Below, in pieces: positions 1-13,100 of a DNA stretch of 39,825 nt. The notes beneath the pieces are model-generated. The model saw only the letters and a list, made by a program, of their open reading frames with translations. It was not told the DNA's origin and did not search any database. How positions within the stretch are numbered: position 1 is the first letter of the stretch; each line of letters starts with the position of its first letter. A program made the position numbers and the translations under genes. Location of the stretch: the NCBI GenBank assembly GCA_002633005.1, contig NMRA01000032.1, positions 1,298,064 through 1,337,888 on the forward strand. Direction: 5' to 3'. This stretch comes from Phoronis australis. Lineage: Eukaryota > Phoronida > Phoronidae.

Positions 1-915
1 ATGTGAATTTATTCAGAAATTGATAAAACGGCTGCAGAGGGCAAAGAGACATAATCGCTAGGCAACAAAGACAACATTAACAAGAAGCCGGCAGCCACTG
101 CGTTCACGTTCATGTTTAGAGCAAAACAATAAATAACTCATAAACAGAAAGTCAACTGATAAAGGGTAAACAAGATGAACTCATAACTATGGAAGTGTGT
201 GAACAACAAGTCTCTAGCTGTGAGCGGTCAGTCACAACATTCTTGAGATATTTACCCTTAGCTCGGTCGCGATGGAACAGGGGACGCGTTTCTATGGTTG
301 CAAAACAAAGAATCACATGATCACGCCTAAATTCATTTTCAAAACTTCCGAACAACAGGTTACAGGAATCTGATTGAAAAAGACTCTTACATTTAAATCG
401 ACAAATAAAATGCACAATACTGTATAAAATGAAATGTTTTAACTCAAAACAGGACATCGCACACAAACACACACACATTAAGGAAATAACAAAAAAACAT
501 GGAAAATCCCTGATCTTGATCACCCAATACGCCACAGTCAATTGCCATACACACCAACTGACTCTAGTAAACGTCAGGTCAACAGCTACTGTGATATAAT
601 TTCCACCTGCCTCACTTCTGACCAAGCCAATCATGAGCCCAGTATCCTTAATCAAACTAGTTTCCCAAGATTTACTTAAACAAGTCCAGCTGCATGTATG
701 CTCCAAGCGTTCGCAAATCTCCATCCATGTATTAGTGCAATAGACAGTGACTTTGAAATCCCAATTTTGATTTGCTGGCCTTGAACTCCACAACATCTTA
801 TTCTGCATGACACACCATGAACAGCAGATGCTCAAAGACCCACCCATCCACCCACCAGCACCCACTAACACATCAACACGCAAAGTTTGGCTCCAGTCAA
901 GACTATTCCACTTAC
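1..915 (-). other. Intron after the P1 exon (partial)
   Basis: No further DCC-family exon was recognised: there is no P2-like proline run and no P3-like segment. The frame of the P1 exon stays open from the donor to a stop at 152-154, but the translation is rich in Cys, Trp and Phe and does not resemble the family tail. A short CA-rich stretch lies at 460-478. Confidence 0.7.
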
Positions 916-1166
916 TGAGGAACGAGTTGCGTCGTCTGTCCATCACCATGGGGTCGTCGGGGTCACGGAGGGGCTTGAGCTCTTCCTGTGAGCCGCGCCT
1001 CATGGGAGCCACACTCATCATCTGGTCCGGATGATTCGGTTTGTCCGTCGCCTTCATCTCAATCTGCTCATGGTGGATCCACAGGTCGGGTGGGTTTATG
1101 TCCTTGGGGCCGTGTTTACCTGGTTTGTTCTTGCTGTTACCAACCTTGTAGTTGGAGCCATTGTTT
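916..1166 (-). CDS. NEO1: Exon: cytoplasmic P1 motif
   Basis: Between TTCTTCCAG and CTCA|GTAAGT. It encodes a basic region (NYKVGNSKNKPGKHGPKD), the P1 motif (INPPDLWIHHEQIEMKATDK) and then MRRGSQEELKPLRDPDD and MDRRRNSFLS. P1 is the most conserved cytoplasmic block of DCC/neogenin (vertebrate form PPDLWIHHEEMEMK) and mediates association with UNC5 in the family. Two R-R-x-S sites follow it. It is the last exon visible; P2 and P3 must lie to the left of the window. The open frame continues past the donor to 152. Confidence 0.95.
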
Positions 1167-4100
1167 CTGGAAGAAACATAAGGGGGAGTGGTCACGTAGG
1201 GGCAACAGAGTGGTCATGTAGGGGCAACAGCACAGGGTCCCCTGCTATCACTGATACTCTCATGCACCTTGGCCCGTTTTATCAAAGGTCGAAAATCTGG
1301 TCATAGAAATGACGGTTGTAGGGACGTTTTTGAGATGGTGAGACTGGAAGTGGCACGAGTGAAAACAATTGTTGAACCTAATCAAGGTTCACAATCACGC
1401 TGAGTGCCCAATTTCGTAACCACCGTGGTTGGGGGTTTTGACAAAACAGGGCCCAAGGCTGATAAAAGAGCAACGATACTCGACTTAAGCCAACAATTGC
1501 CGAATGTGAAATACCAACAAAGGAAACGTACAGCCAAATTTTCTAAAAACTCAACAACACGAAAGTCATGAATTCAATGGACAGAAAAGAAATGTTATAC
1601 CTCATTTTAATAACAATTTTACTTAAAAATAATCTAAGAAACATTAGAATATTAAGACAAGTAATGGTTCCAAACCTAAGCCAACACTCTCCAGCCTTAT
1701 CCACCAATCTAATAAACCAAGGACCAAAGGCCACCCAACTTCATTTAAGACTAGACACAAAAATTGACGAATCGTGTGGCATGCTTCGAGTAAACTCTCT
1801 TATTTCATGCCACGTGATTAGGACTGTTTTCAGATCACGTCTCCCAACAAGACATACTAACATCCACGCTAACCTCCATTACCCCTCACTATTCTGCCCA
1901 TTCCAGTCACCCATTCGTGTCCCACCACACAATGGTCTCCAACTCCAGCTCAGCTCCTTTTTTGTCTTACCGTGCCTGTCGCTTGCTGCTGTCCGCACTG
2001 TAGTGGCGGCGGCACATGACACCAACAAAGACAATGATGGCAATGACCAGAACACCGGCCACAACGGCTATGATGATCCACATGGTGTTGGACGAAATCC
2101 CGCCCTGGCCACCGTCCCCGCCCTCGTTGCCGGAACCGTTGGCTCTGCTCGCGTCACCCTCGCCAACATCTGCAACATTCACGCATCATCAGCAAACGAG
2201 GAAATGCACGATTTCAAACGACAACAAACAACTAAGAGCTTATTTTAGCTGTCCAATGGAGTAACTAGGGACAAAAGCTTGTTTTTGTAATTGCTTTGTG
2301 AAGAACTTCAAAAACTTTGTGCGGCAAAGGCACACGCGTGTTAAGTGACCTTGTACGTGAGACAATATAAACATGCCGTTGCAATAACACGGTCATAGTT
2401 GAATAATAAATAATAAATATTTCGGAGTCTGACTAATTAAAATATGAGACCAGGAAGTAATCTGAGACAAAAAGATTTGCCAGGAGAAAGAGATATTCTT
2501 GCTATTCTCGATTTAAGAGGAGAGCATTACTTTGTAAATCAGCAATTTAGAATTTCCAACACCATATTGTTAATGATAATGGTTAAAAAATATTCCTTTT
2601 ACAGAGTCTCAAATTAACGCAGATTTGACACGGGTCCTAAATACTTACCTTCAGTGCCTTCAGGGTTGTATTTAGGGGGCTTGCCATTGGGCTTATTATA
2701 GGTGCCAGATGGTGTGTGGATGGGGCCTCCCCCAGTACCATCGGCTGAAACAATGAACAAGAAGGCGTTACACCAACATTTCTTGTGTTGTGCTTATGAA
2801 CACTTGCACTGGCGTATACACGACTGTAAACGTGACTGTTCCAAATGTTTTGATTGTATTTTTCTTGATATACTAAGGACCGGAAACAACCCTTCATTAA
2901 GTTGTCAATTTAGCAATATGCCACTCTACTTAATAAGTGATGATCACAATTTGTCTACATCAAGGTGACTACATTTCCATCCTAAGTCTCTCTCACCAGA
3001 TGTAAGGGTTCACAAATTTCGGCAAAATTTATCTAGCTTCACTGAGGTTACAGTCAAAAGCCGGAGGGAAACCATGACGAAAATTCTCACTACATCATTC
3101 GTAAGCAAGCTGAATTTATTTTCTTCAAAATTTCGCTGATATTTTGACAAGAGATGATAGTTTTGTCAACCTGTTTGAAAATTTACCGAACCTTCTGTAA
3201 CGCTTTTAAAACAAGAAGTCAGACATTCATGCAAAGATAGATCTAACTGCTACCATGAACAGCTTGTCAATCAAGGCTGATAAATGAAATGGCGGAGTTA
3301 AATAACACGTCTTTAAGAAAACTTGCAACTGTAACGCTCTGAAAGATGAATCAGTATAAAGCACTAAAATACAGGCCAAAAATAATCGGACAAAATGATC
3401 CGCAAAGCCCCTCATGACGGCTGTGCGCTGGCGAAATCGTTACAATGAAATGACCCATCATGTTGGAAAAACGTAATTGTGTCTGAGAACTCTCAGCGTA
3501 TAACTGAGGCATGCTGTTACCTCTTGGTGTCCTGTAGATGACAGTGGCTGAGTATGGCCCGTAGCCCTTAGCGTTGCGTGCGTTCATCTTGAAGTAGTAT
3601 GTTGTGTCAGGGGTCAGGGAATGTATGACTTTGTTCAACTTGTTGCCCAGCACGGCCTCCACGGCCCAGTGTTGAACATCAAGCGTGTTGTCCGTAGTGT
3701 AGATGATGACGTAACCTACAAAAGACGGAGGACTATACATAAGTAAAATCTTTCAAGGTAGCTTAGACATTCACAAAGATATTCTAAGGAAACTTTAGAC
3801 TTATCTTGCTCATAAAGATATTCCGATCAGATTAAGGGCTTACACATAGCCATGTTCTTGAGGTATTCCAAAGAGAGCTTCACACTTTAATGTGGTCCTA
3901 AACATACCCCAAGAAGACAGTAACTTGTTTCTAAATGTATAAAAAAGAGAACCAAGGCACCAGCTTGGTTCTATAGGGGCGCTGTTTCTCAAAGATTTTA
4001 TTGTCTTTTGACTTTTCGGTACAAATCATTCTACAGATGGCTAAGCCTACTAGGGGTATAAGTCAGACAATCTGTCTACAACTTGAAGACAAAAGACAGA

Positions 4101-7100
4101 AACCCTAAGTCAAAACAACAATAACAATAACAATAACAAAAACCTTTTGACTACAGACACTTCCAGAAACAGATCCCAGCTATCTAAAGAAAAACTTGGA
4201 CAATAACTTGTTCCAAATGTTAACTTCGATGCTAAATTGTTCCAAGAAGAGTCAGGTACAAAGTTAGACAAAAGGTATCCCAAGGAGAGTTTAAATATTA
4301 ACAGGTTCCAAAAGGTATGTTGATTTCCATGTAAATACATTTACAAAAACAATGTTTTAACTATTAATTATTATATTGGTAAGAGATTGAGACACTACAA
4401 ATGGTCTATAGAACAGCCAACTGACAAAAACGCGTTTCGATTTCTTCCTAATTTATGTGTATTGCCAATTTATTTATGAATTCTGCTTTCCTTTTAATAA
4501 TGCAAGTGCTTGACTTAAAACTGTGAGTGGAAATACTTTTAAATTAACAAAAAATAAACCTGTTAGTGCAACAGTGTTAATGATTAGAACAGGTTAAAGA
4601 AATGTATACGCACGCAGCGACAAGTTACAGGCCCTTTGCAAACTAATACAGAAGCCTGGTAAAAAAATTCAAGTACCAGAGATGACCAGTTAGCGACCAA
4701 CAACGTCACAAAGCATGCCACATGCTATTTAGACTTGGCCACAGCGCGTTTAAATTCTCTGCAAAAGGGGGCAAACCAACAAAGTAAGTTCTGAACGACA
4801 GAAACTGGACACTTTAAAGTCTGTATAATCGGTTGCACTAGTTTTGCAAATTCGGGACAAGACAAACAAAAACGTAACAAAAAGTTAAAACACAATTAAG
4901 GTCAGCGCTTGCTACACAACTCAAGTCGAAATAAAATTATGAAACAAAGTAAACGGAAACGGGGTCAAGGCAATTAGGCGTAACTCAAGTGTGAGGGCTT
5001 TGTGGCCCCATGAGAGTGCGTGGTATACCTGTGATGTTTTCTGTGAACAAGCGGCAAAGTAAGAGAAAGAAAGCCACATGAAATTAAGCACAATGCATTA
5101 CAAATTCATTGGGTAACGAAGCACGGTCGAATTAAAGGGGCACTTGAGGTAACTAAACACCTCGGGTACCAAGATTCACAGTTCTTCAACCATCTTTAAA
5201 TGAACCCACGAAATCATTGTTTTGCATAACCTTGGTGATCAAACAAATGCATTAAATGAATGGACAACTACAGTAAAGTGAACACGTTTTTCACTCGAGA
5301 TATGAAATGGAGACCAGTGTAACTTCCACAGATACAAAAATCTGCTAACGAAACTAATTCTGTTCCTCTATTCCACTACCTTGCAAAACAGTGAGTGGAC
5401 TTTACTATGGAAGCCTACTTAGGCAGTTTGTAAGGCAAATTTGTCACAGAATGCTGAAGCCTGCTTTGTAATCTAACAACATTTCGGAGAAATTCAACAC
5501 AAAGAAATCTGGACTGAAATGAAGGCAGGAACTCATCAGAGCCATTCAACGTCAAAGACTTTGCAATTATTTGGGAAGATATGAATAGTCATGAGGCCAT
5601 AAAAAGGAAAAATAATCTGTCGGTAGAGAAAACTGTAAATTTCAACTATATAATTTGACTTCACTCGGCACGTTCAATGAATGAGCATGCTGTAGGTACT
5701 CTCATTCAAGCTTTCTCGTTCAGTTCAGTCCAGATTTAGCACCAAAGCACAACCGCACAAGTGGGAACTGCTGTGCACTATAAGCGATAACCAAAACGTA
5801 TAAGCGACACACAGACTGGAATTTGACCTACCTGTGACCTGGCCGTTGGCGTTACGAGGAGGCTGCCAGTTGAGCTGCACGATCGTGGCACCGTGGGATA
5901 CAGGAGTGACGTCCCTGGGGGCACTCTGGGGAGCTGCAATGTGTGGGGCATAACATTAACAAAAGGTACCACCAAAAATGCATGCAATATCTAACCACAA
6001 CACAACACACGAGACAGTTACTTGTAACAGACGTAACCAACGTTTTGAGTTCACATGGGATTCCAAATGTTGAAAGTGATGCTAACATAACACTCGAGGT
6101 TCAGAATCCCCACGCTTTAACTGAGCCAACCGTGCAACAACACTAAATAACAGTCTGTAGTTGCTGCATACAACACGTTGCTTTCTAGTTCTGGTCAAAG
6201 TTTACAACAACTCTATCCCATACAACAATCCCAAAAATACGTTTTTCGGCCATAAAAGCGATAATGTCCCGTTAAGTTGGGAAGCCACATGGCACGATGG
6301 CTGACCTGATTCAAACGTGGTGTTCTCGACAGTCATACTCCATGTGCTCTGGCGCCGCTCCTTCACCACCTTGACGGAGAACTCGTAGACAGTGTTGGCT
6401 CGCAGATTATCAAGGTGCGCGTTCAGATGTGTAGTGTTGTAGTACTTGTACCTACGGGCGCCGCGCTGCGCATAGCGCACTGTGTACCGACGCGAGTCCT
6501 TGACGATCTGCTGCGCGCCCAGGCTGTTATCAAACCACGTCACCGTCACAGACGAATCAGACACCACGATGGCCTTCACGTAAACCGGAGGAAGCATAGG
6601 TGTCTCTGGCTCTGGCGTGGCTAGAAGAAATGAGTAACTTCAGTATAATACACAGGCTGGAAATGGAGGAACAGCCGCGGAAATGGAGGAACAGCCGCGG
6701 AAATGGAGGAACAGCAGCGGAAATGGAGGAACAGCCGCAGCAATACATTCCTCTTTTCTGAATAAAAAATTCAAAATATCAATAAAATATTAACTTCAAA
6801 AAAAACAATTTGCTTTTTCCTTATGTTTTGTAATTTTGGCTGAATAGGTAAAACAGAGGTATCCAAGCTTTGCAGAAACACTACGAGTGAAATCAGACTT
6901 CACTCGCGTGCAAAACTTGCACTCTTCTAAATCCCAGCAACTCTTAACAAATGAAACACCAGCAGCTAACAATACAGACTTCTGATGGGCTATTATGGAC
7001 TGTCCAGATTTTGATATCCCATAATACTGGTGATACACCAGTGACAAACAGCACATATGTGCGAAAATTATCAAAAAGAGCAAAATATGTACGTTTGCAA

Positions 7101-10100
7101 AAAGTTGCCACAGTCACTATTCGAAGCGCTAACAACACAGCTGCTCAAAAATGAGAAGAATGGACACTGAATACAAACTATGAGATGTTATGTACCTTCA
7201 ATGCACCATAGGAAACTAACTAAGTGTATAAGTAATACGAGATGTACCAACCAGAGAGTGAGCGAGTGTGTGTGTTTTCCAATCGTGGCTGGCCAGGTCC
7301 GACATCATTAAAAGCCTTCAGCGATATGACGTAGTTGGTTGAAGGCTCCAGTTCATTTATGGTGTAAAATCTTTTAGTGGCCTCGATCCTCCTAGTGTTG
7401 CCGTGAGGAAAACCTATGCCCCAGTTGAGAGTGTAGCCGCGGATACGCACTGTCGGGTCGTTGGGTGGGGTCCAGCTAACAATGATTGAGTTGACCAGAG
7501 CTCGAGTGGTCAACGAGCTTGGCTGATCAGGAACACGGTCTTCTGCAGCAGAGAAGATGGAATGAAAAACGTCAGAAAGAATAGTGTAAAACTAATTATA
7601 TTACTTGTCGCCTTGATGTAAGTTGCCCCTTTTGGTTGTGTTCTCAAATTAAAGGAAAGACCAAGCTCTATAATCACTAAGTGTTTTTTTTTTTAACAAA
7701 CCCCATTGCAATACAAAGAAGGCAATGGTTCAAGCATAAAAGGAGAATGCCACCCGATTTAATTAGTATTTTTTATTGTCTTAATGGGTCTATATCCACA
7801 TTGCCTTGCGTACTGTCGACCTAACCTTGCCGAAAGGTGTCGCGTTAACCTGTGAGGAAGGTGAGAAACGACGCAGCGACGTCAGTGGTTCATCTGCAGA
7901 GTGAATGCTGCTATGTTACAGTGCATCATTCCCGCTTCAGTCCGAACTATGAAGTTGCAAGGAAAGTGGGTATATTGGTTTTTTGACTTCCTCAAGAGCC
8001 CGAAATGCTTAGGAAGTGGCTCGCGGTAGTTAAGAATGAAAAGTACGCTGTTAATAGCAAGTATGAGGCCGTGAAACATCTCTGTGTCTGTGGCTGGCAT
8101 TTCGCTGTAGATAGTGATTTCTCTGACGAATGCCGGCTTACCAAAGAACTATTCATACGTTCCGTTGCCTATGCAATCAGCAGTGTTCACGGCCCCTCTC
8201 CAGTATTTCCAGTGTATTCCAGTTTGAACTGATAGCCAGTGAAACCTAACGATCCACCAGTGAAGACTTCGTCAGATGAGCTCTCGTCCAGGTTAGGATT
8301 GTGAGTTGCCATGTTGACGTTTATTATAATTCTGAGTTCTGTTTCAAAATGAATTGTTCTCACCCTAACCAATGCTTATATAAAACTGAAACAAAGTCCG
8401 TCTCATTAGAAACAGTCTGTAATGCCTTTGGAGTATTTGTGAGTGCAAATGTTTTGAGAAGCCAGCAATGAATAAACCACTGCGTTACCGGCTTTAGATG
8501 CAATAAAGGTAATTGACCGAGCACCGAGGCTGTGTGAGCGCATGCTAATTCAGTATTTTCTGACAGAAAGCTGTTGTGAAAAAATAACTAGATTTTATAT
8601 GCTATGGTCACATGTTAGGGGAATCTTTATTTAGATATACAAATACATTGTTCAAATCAATGTTACTGTACAACTTTTGCCCTGACGGTTCTGTGGAAGA
8701 GGAACTTGACTTCGCGGCCCCCGAGAATTAAGTAGATTTTCAGTTTTGGGACTAATTCACCAAAATGATTATGTGCACATTATTTCTTTGGTTGATTATT
8801 ATAGACTTTTCGTGACTGGAGGTTTTAGTTTCCAACTTAAGCTGGTTTATAACTGTGATGTCCAGTCCCGGCGGCCATGACGCCGGGCCTTAGTGATCGG
8901 GTTCTGAGCCACAGGCTGGGATAACGAGCGTTTGTGGGGTTTAGAACTGAGAAAAAAAACAAGTCTAAAAGTCAGACACACACGTATGTTCTCCTGTGTG
9001 TATTTCATGGAAGAATGATTCAAATTTATCACCAAACAGACCCAAACTCCCGCGATCGACCATGGTAAATTGGCCTACTGACCACCGAATTCTGTAGGCT
9101 ACGGTACGTTCAAATACCTATAAATCCATAACAGTGAAATAAAACAACACGTTTGTTCAAGAACTCGATGTATTTGTGAGGGTTTTACATTGAATTTTGA
9201 TGATTTATTGGTGTAAAACGATGAATTCAAGCTATAACTTGACACCAGTATGCGTGTTGTGAACGGCTGAACAGATTGCATTCGAACCTATTACGTTATT
9301 GGTTAATTTCAACACCTCTGTCTGCTGTCAGGTGTCAGGTAAAACAACTGAACTTGCTGTTATCAAGTGGAACTATTCGATCTTATTTGATACAAAATAG
9401 GTTGTTTTTTGGGTGGCATTCTCCTTTAATGGCAGTAACCTCATCGTTCATCCCTCATTCCTCTGCTTTAATGCATGCTGAGACCCAGTAGGGGGCGCAA
9501 TGAGTTTACATTTAAAAACACTACAGCTCTACAAACAAGAATTTGGCATGGTGCGACGGCACTCACCAAGGAGATCGCTGTCGTGGGTAGTGGCATACAC
9601 CCATGGCGTGAGGACACCTGTCCCGTTGACGTTGAGTGCTGCCACCTTCACTGCATATTCTGTATCGGGGTCGAGGTCTGTGTACAAAGATCAAGAATAT
9701 CAATAATGACACACATTGGAATTCAGCGAGGACTGACAGTAATAGTCACTTTCAGGGGTTCCGCATTTTGAGAACCAGTTTTTTAACACTGAATAATGGG
9801 CATCAAACTGGTTCTCAAAATCCGGGACTCCTTTAGGTGACTATTGCCAGACCAACTGCATTGTTTGACAGTGAAATACATTTTTATAGACCACAAGGAA
9901 GTATTCCGTTGCATTGGTCATTGGGAAATACATTTTCACCAAACACCATGGAAATCTTTGTCCAAACTTATCACAAGTGAAAAAAACTTTACAAGCATAA
10001 AGTAAATCTCAAACTCTCATTATCCAGCCAATCACACTACTGACCACAAGTCAAGATGAACAAGACAACATACCATTTAAGTCGAAAGTTCGGATGTTTG

Positions 10101-13100
10101 CATCTGTTTTTACTCGACTTGCTCTTCTGCTCTGCCGCCGCTTGAAGCGGACCTGATACCCAGTGATGATGCCGTTTCTGTCCCCCACAGGAGGTGGTGC
10201 CCACTGCACCAGCATAGACTGCAGGGGAGATAATTAATGATTATTAAGTTTCAGTCCACTACATTTAAGTCTAGTAAAGCGCATCTGATGTCGTCAGGCA
10301 AGTTTTCAGATGCATTCCAAGAGCAGAACTTGTACGATTGTTATTTTGGAACATGTATGCTTCTTTAATAACTAGTATTGTCGTTCTTTTGCTAGTTACA
10401 AATTTTTGCTTCTGAAACGAGGTAAGTGAGCACTATGTCTGCTAGTTTTCCAAAACTGAACTTCATTCTACCAGGAGCTGATAGACGCATTTTTAGTTTC
10501 TTAACATGCCTCAAATTCGCTTTATCTATGACAGGTAGCAGGTAGCAGATTTGTGCACCTCTGAAAGTATGTTTACTGTAACTTAAAAATCTGCAACAGG
10601 TATGTATGTACAACACACATAGACTGGAGTCAAAAATAAAATTTACAGCTTTGAAAGAACTACGCAAATTTTTCTCCAGAAGTTTCAGACAACAAAACAT
10701 ACAACAAAGCACGTCTGCTGAACCTATAAATTTGAGTCACAACAAAAAAGAAGAAATTCAACAGGTCCTATGACTTACTGTCGAACTTGTGACCTGCAAG
10801 CTGACATTGCTGGGGGCAGCACTAGGCAGACTTGAATACGTTATTGTCTCAAACTCATCAGTGCTCGGCCCGGCACCATTGTTATTGTATGCCATGATGC
10901 GGAACTTATATGTCCGGAAGCTTTTCAGACCCGTGAACTCGTGGCTGCGCTGCGTGGTCGTGACCTCCTGTTCTGACCTCTGACCTTCCTCGTAGTAGTA
11001 GATCATGTACTTGGTGATCTCTCCATTCTTCCGACGAGGCTCCTCCCACTGGACGCGGATGGTCGTCGCTGACAGAGGGAGTGCCGTGTACTGTCTAACG
11101 GTACTGGGCACTTCAGCTGGAATACGATACGAATTAGGATACACAGACTCTGTTTAACGGAGGCTGAACACATGACATAGATAAAATGACTCTACGAGGT
11201 GAGGTACAGCACTGGGTCATACAGATACTGAGTTCTCATCTTCAGAGTACTTTTGAGAATATCATTTCTATTTTCCAACCCCAATTATTTTTTCAGTGAA
11301 AACAATTGTATTAATGATTGCAGCCCAGCATAACTGATGGCATGGACACGAGAGAGGACTCACAAAATGATTTCTTAAACAACAATACATGGAATTTTCA
11401 GCAATTTCCAGACATTTTACCCCTTTTCATACCCAATGGGTTCTCTAGGAAGACTTGCAAGCATGTAAAATAACGTTTTGTTCCTTTTGACGCAACTGAG
11501 CTCAACGGACATTCTAATGACTTCCGATAGCAATATAACACAATTTACCTTCTTCTTTAGTTGTGAAGTGCATCTGAGCAGCACTTGTACTGCGTCCCAT
11601 GCTGTTATGTGCGTACACCTTGACAAGGTACCGGGTGCCCGGCGTGAGGTTCTGCAGGGTAAATTGGAGTGTGGTCGTGTTCTGGACTCGCTCCCTGTGA
11701 ACAAGGGATGTGACTTAATTATGGCATCGTGTAGATGAGATAAAAATTATGTCCACCAATATATACATATATGCATATAAATATATTGCAAAGCACTTAC
11801 ATTTATTTATCATATCATAGTAGTTAATACTACGACTATAATTGCTTTGAATACAGATGATGGTGGTGTGTGTCTCAGTCCGGTATACATCCCAATGTCT
11901 TCCATGCCATCTGATGGAAAAAATCATCACCACCAAGAAAGATGTCGAGTTTTACCACCAGGTGGTGTGGAAAACAATAAGATGCATACTGGACTAAGAC
12001 AGAGGATGATGTCAGCTCTATGACATTGACATTATCTGAGGTAATTTTGTCTAATTTTTTGAGTAAGGACAGCAAGAACTACGCCTCACTGTGTATTCCA
12101 CCTTCCTTATGAAGTTGTTTATTAAATCATTATCAAGATAACTTTTATAATCATTTTAACCGTCACAGGCATTATCATTATGATGGTCGCCACATACCTT
12201 GGAGAGTTGCGTTCCTTCCACAGCACTGTGTATGTGGGTAGCGAGCTAGTGCCTGTGTTGAGGGGCACTTCCCAGTGGACGGTGGCAAACCGTGTTGAGA
12301 TGATGGCCATGTTTAGGTTTCGCGGTTGGTCGGGGATGCCGCCGGTTGATGAGCTCTCGGGTTCCTCACCTGTGCGATCAACGGTGGGTGTGGTTGCTAG
12401 GGGAGTGGGGGCGGGGGTGTCTAGACGGGGGGCAAACAAAAAACATGGCCGAACTAAGTGACAGACAAGCGAATGAACAGAATCATGCAAGAAGCGAGAC
12501 ACATGGGCTTAGACTAAGTATTGAGAAACCAAATCATTTAAGTATAAAATTTCATAAAGAACACTTTGAATAAGGATACCTTGATTACAATTTTTTTACC
12601 AGGGTTATTTAGATGTGTACAGAGATTTGGTCAATTCAACTGAAAGGCTATGAAAATGTTACTAAAAAGAGGTCGATTCAAATGAGACCAGATGGTCACG
12701 AAATCTTTCAATGAAGAGAAAGTACGCGTGTTCACTAAACCCATGTGTCCAAATATTAAGTTAATAAAAATGAAACAAACTAAAGAAAATGCAACAAAAT
12801 TGCCATAAATTTCATAAGTAAATGTTAGTCTACCGAGCTCTTAAAGCCAGCAGTGGGTCATGTAAGCTGTTAAGTGGAGAGTAATAACGTGGCGTCAAAA
12901 TCCTACCAAGTCACCAAAAACAAAAACCCACGGCCCACGTCAGGAATGTTAAGTGACAGAGAAAAATAACATTACAACCCAAATATTAAAAACTATTTCT
13001 TCAAAAAGGTATACAAACAAAGGATTGATAGGTGTCACAAACACATTTCGAAACCTGAAAGTTTGGCATACTGTGAGGGCAACAGTAAAATGATATATTA

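Larger units (their letters stand above)
7543..9566 (-). other. Intron between FN3c and FN4
   Basis: A 2024-bp intron holding the THAP-like remnant, a short acidic open frame on the minus strand and a GC-rich patch at about 8863-8945. The rest is AT-rich and unrecognised. Confidence 0.8.

Noticed and set aside
1568-2248. A 226-codon plus-strand open frame
   Set aside because: It is antisense to the transmembrane exon and intron of the receptor, its translation matches nothing I know, and the minus-strand reading is unambiguous.
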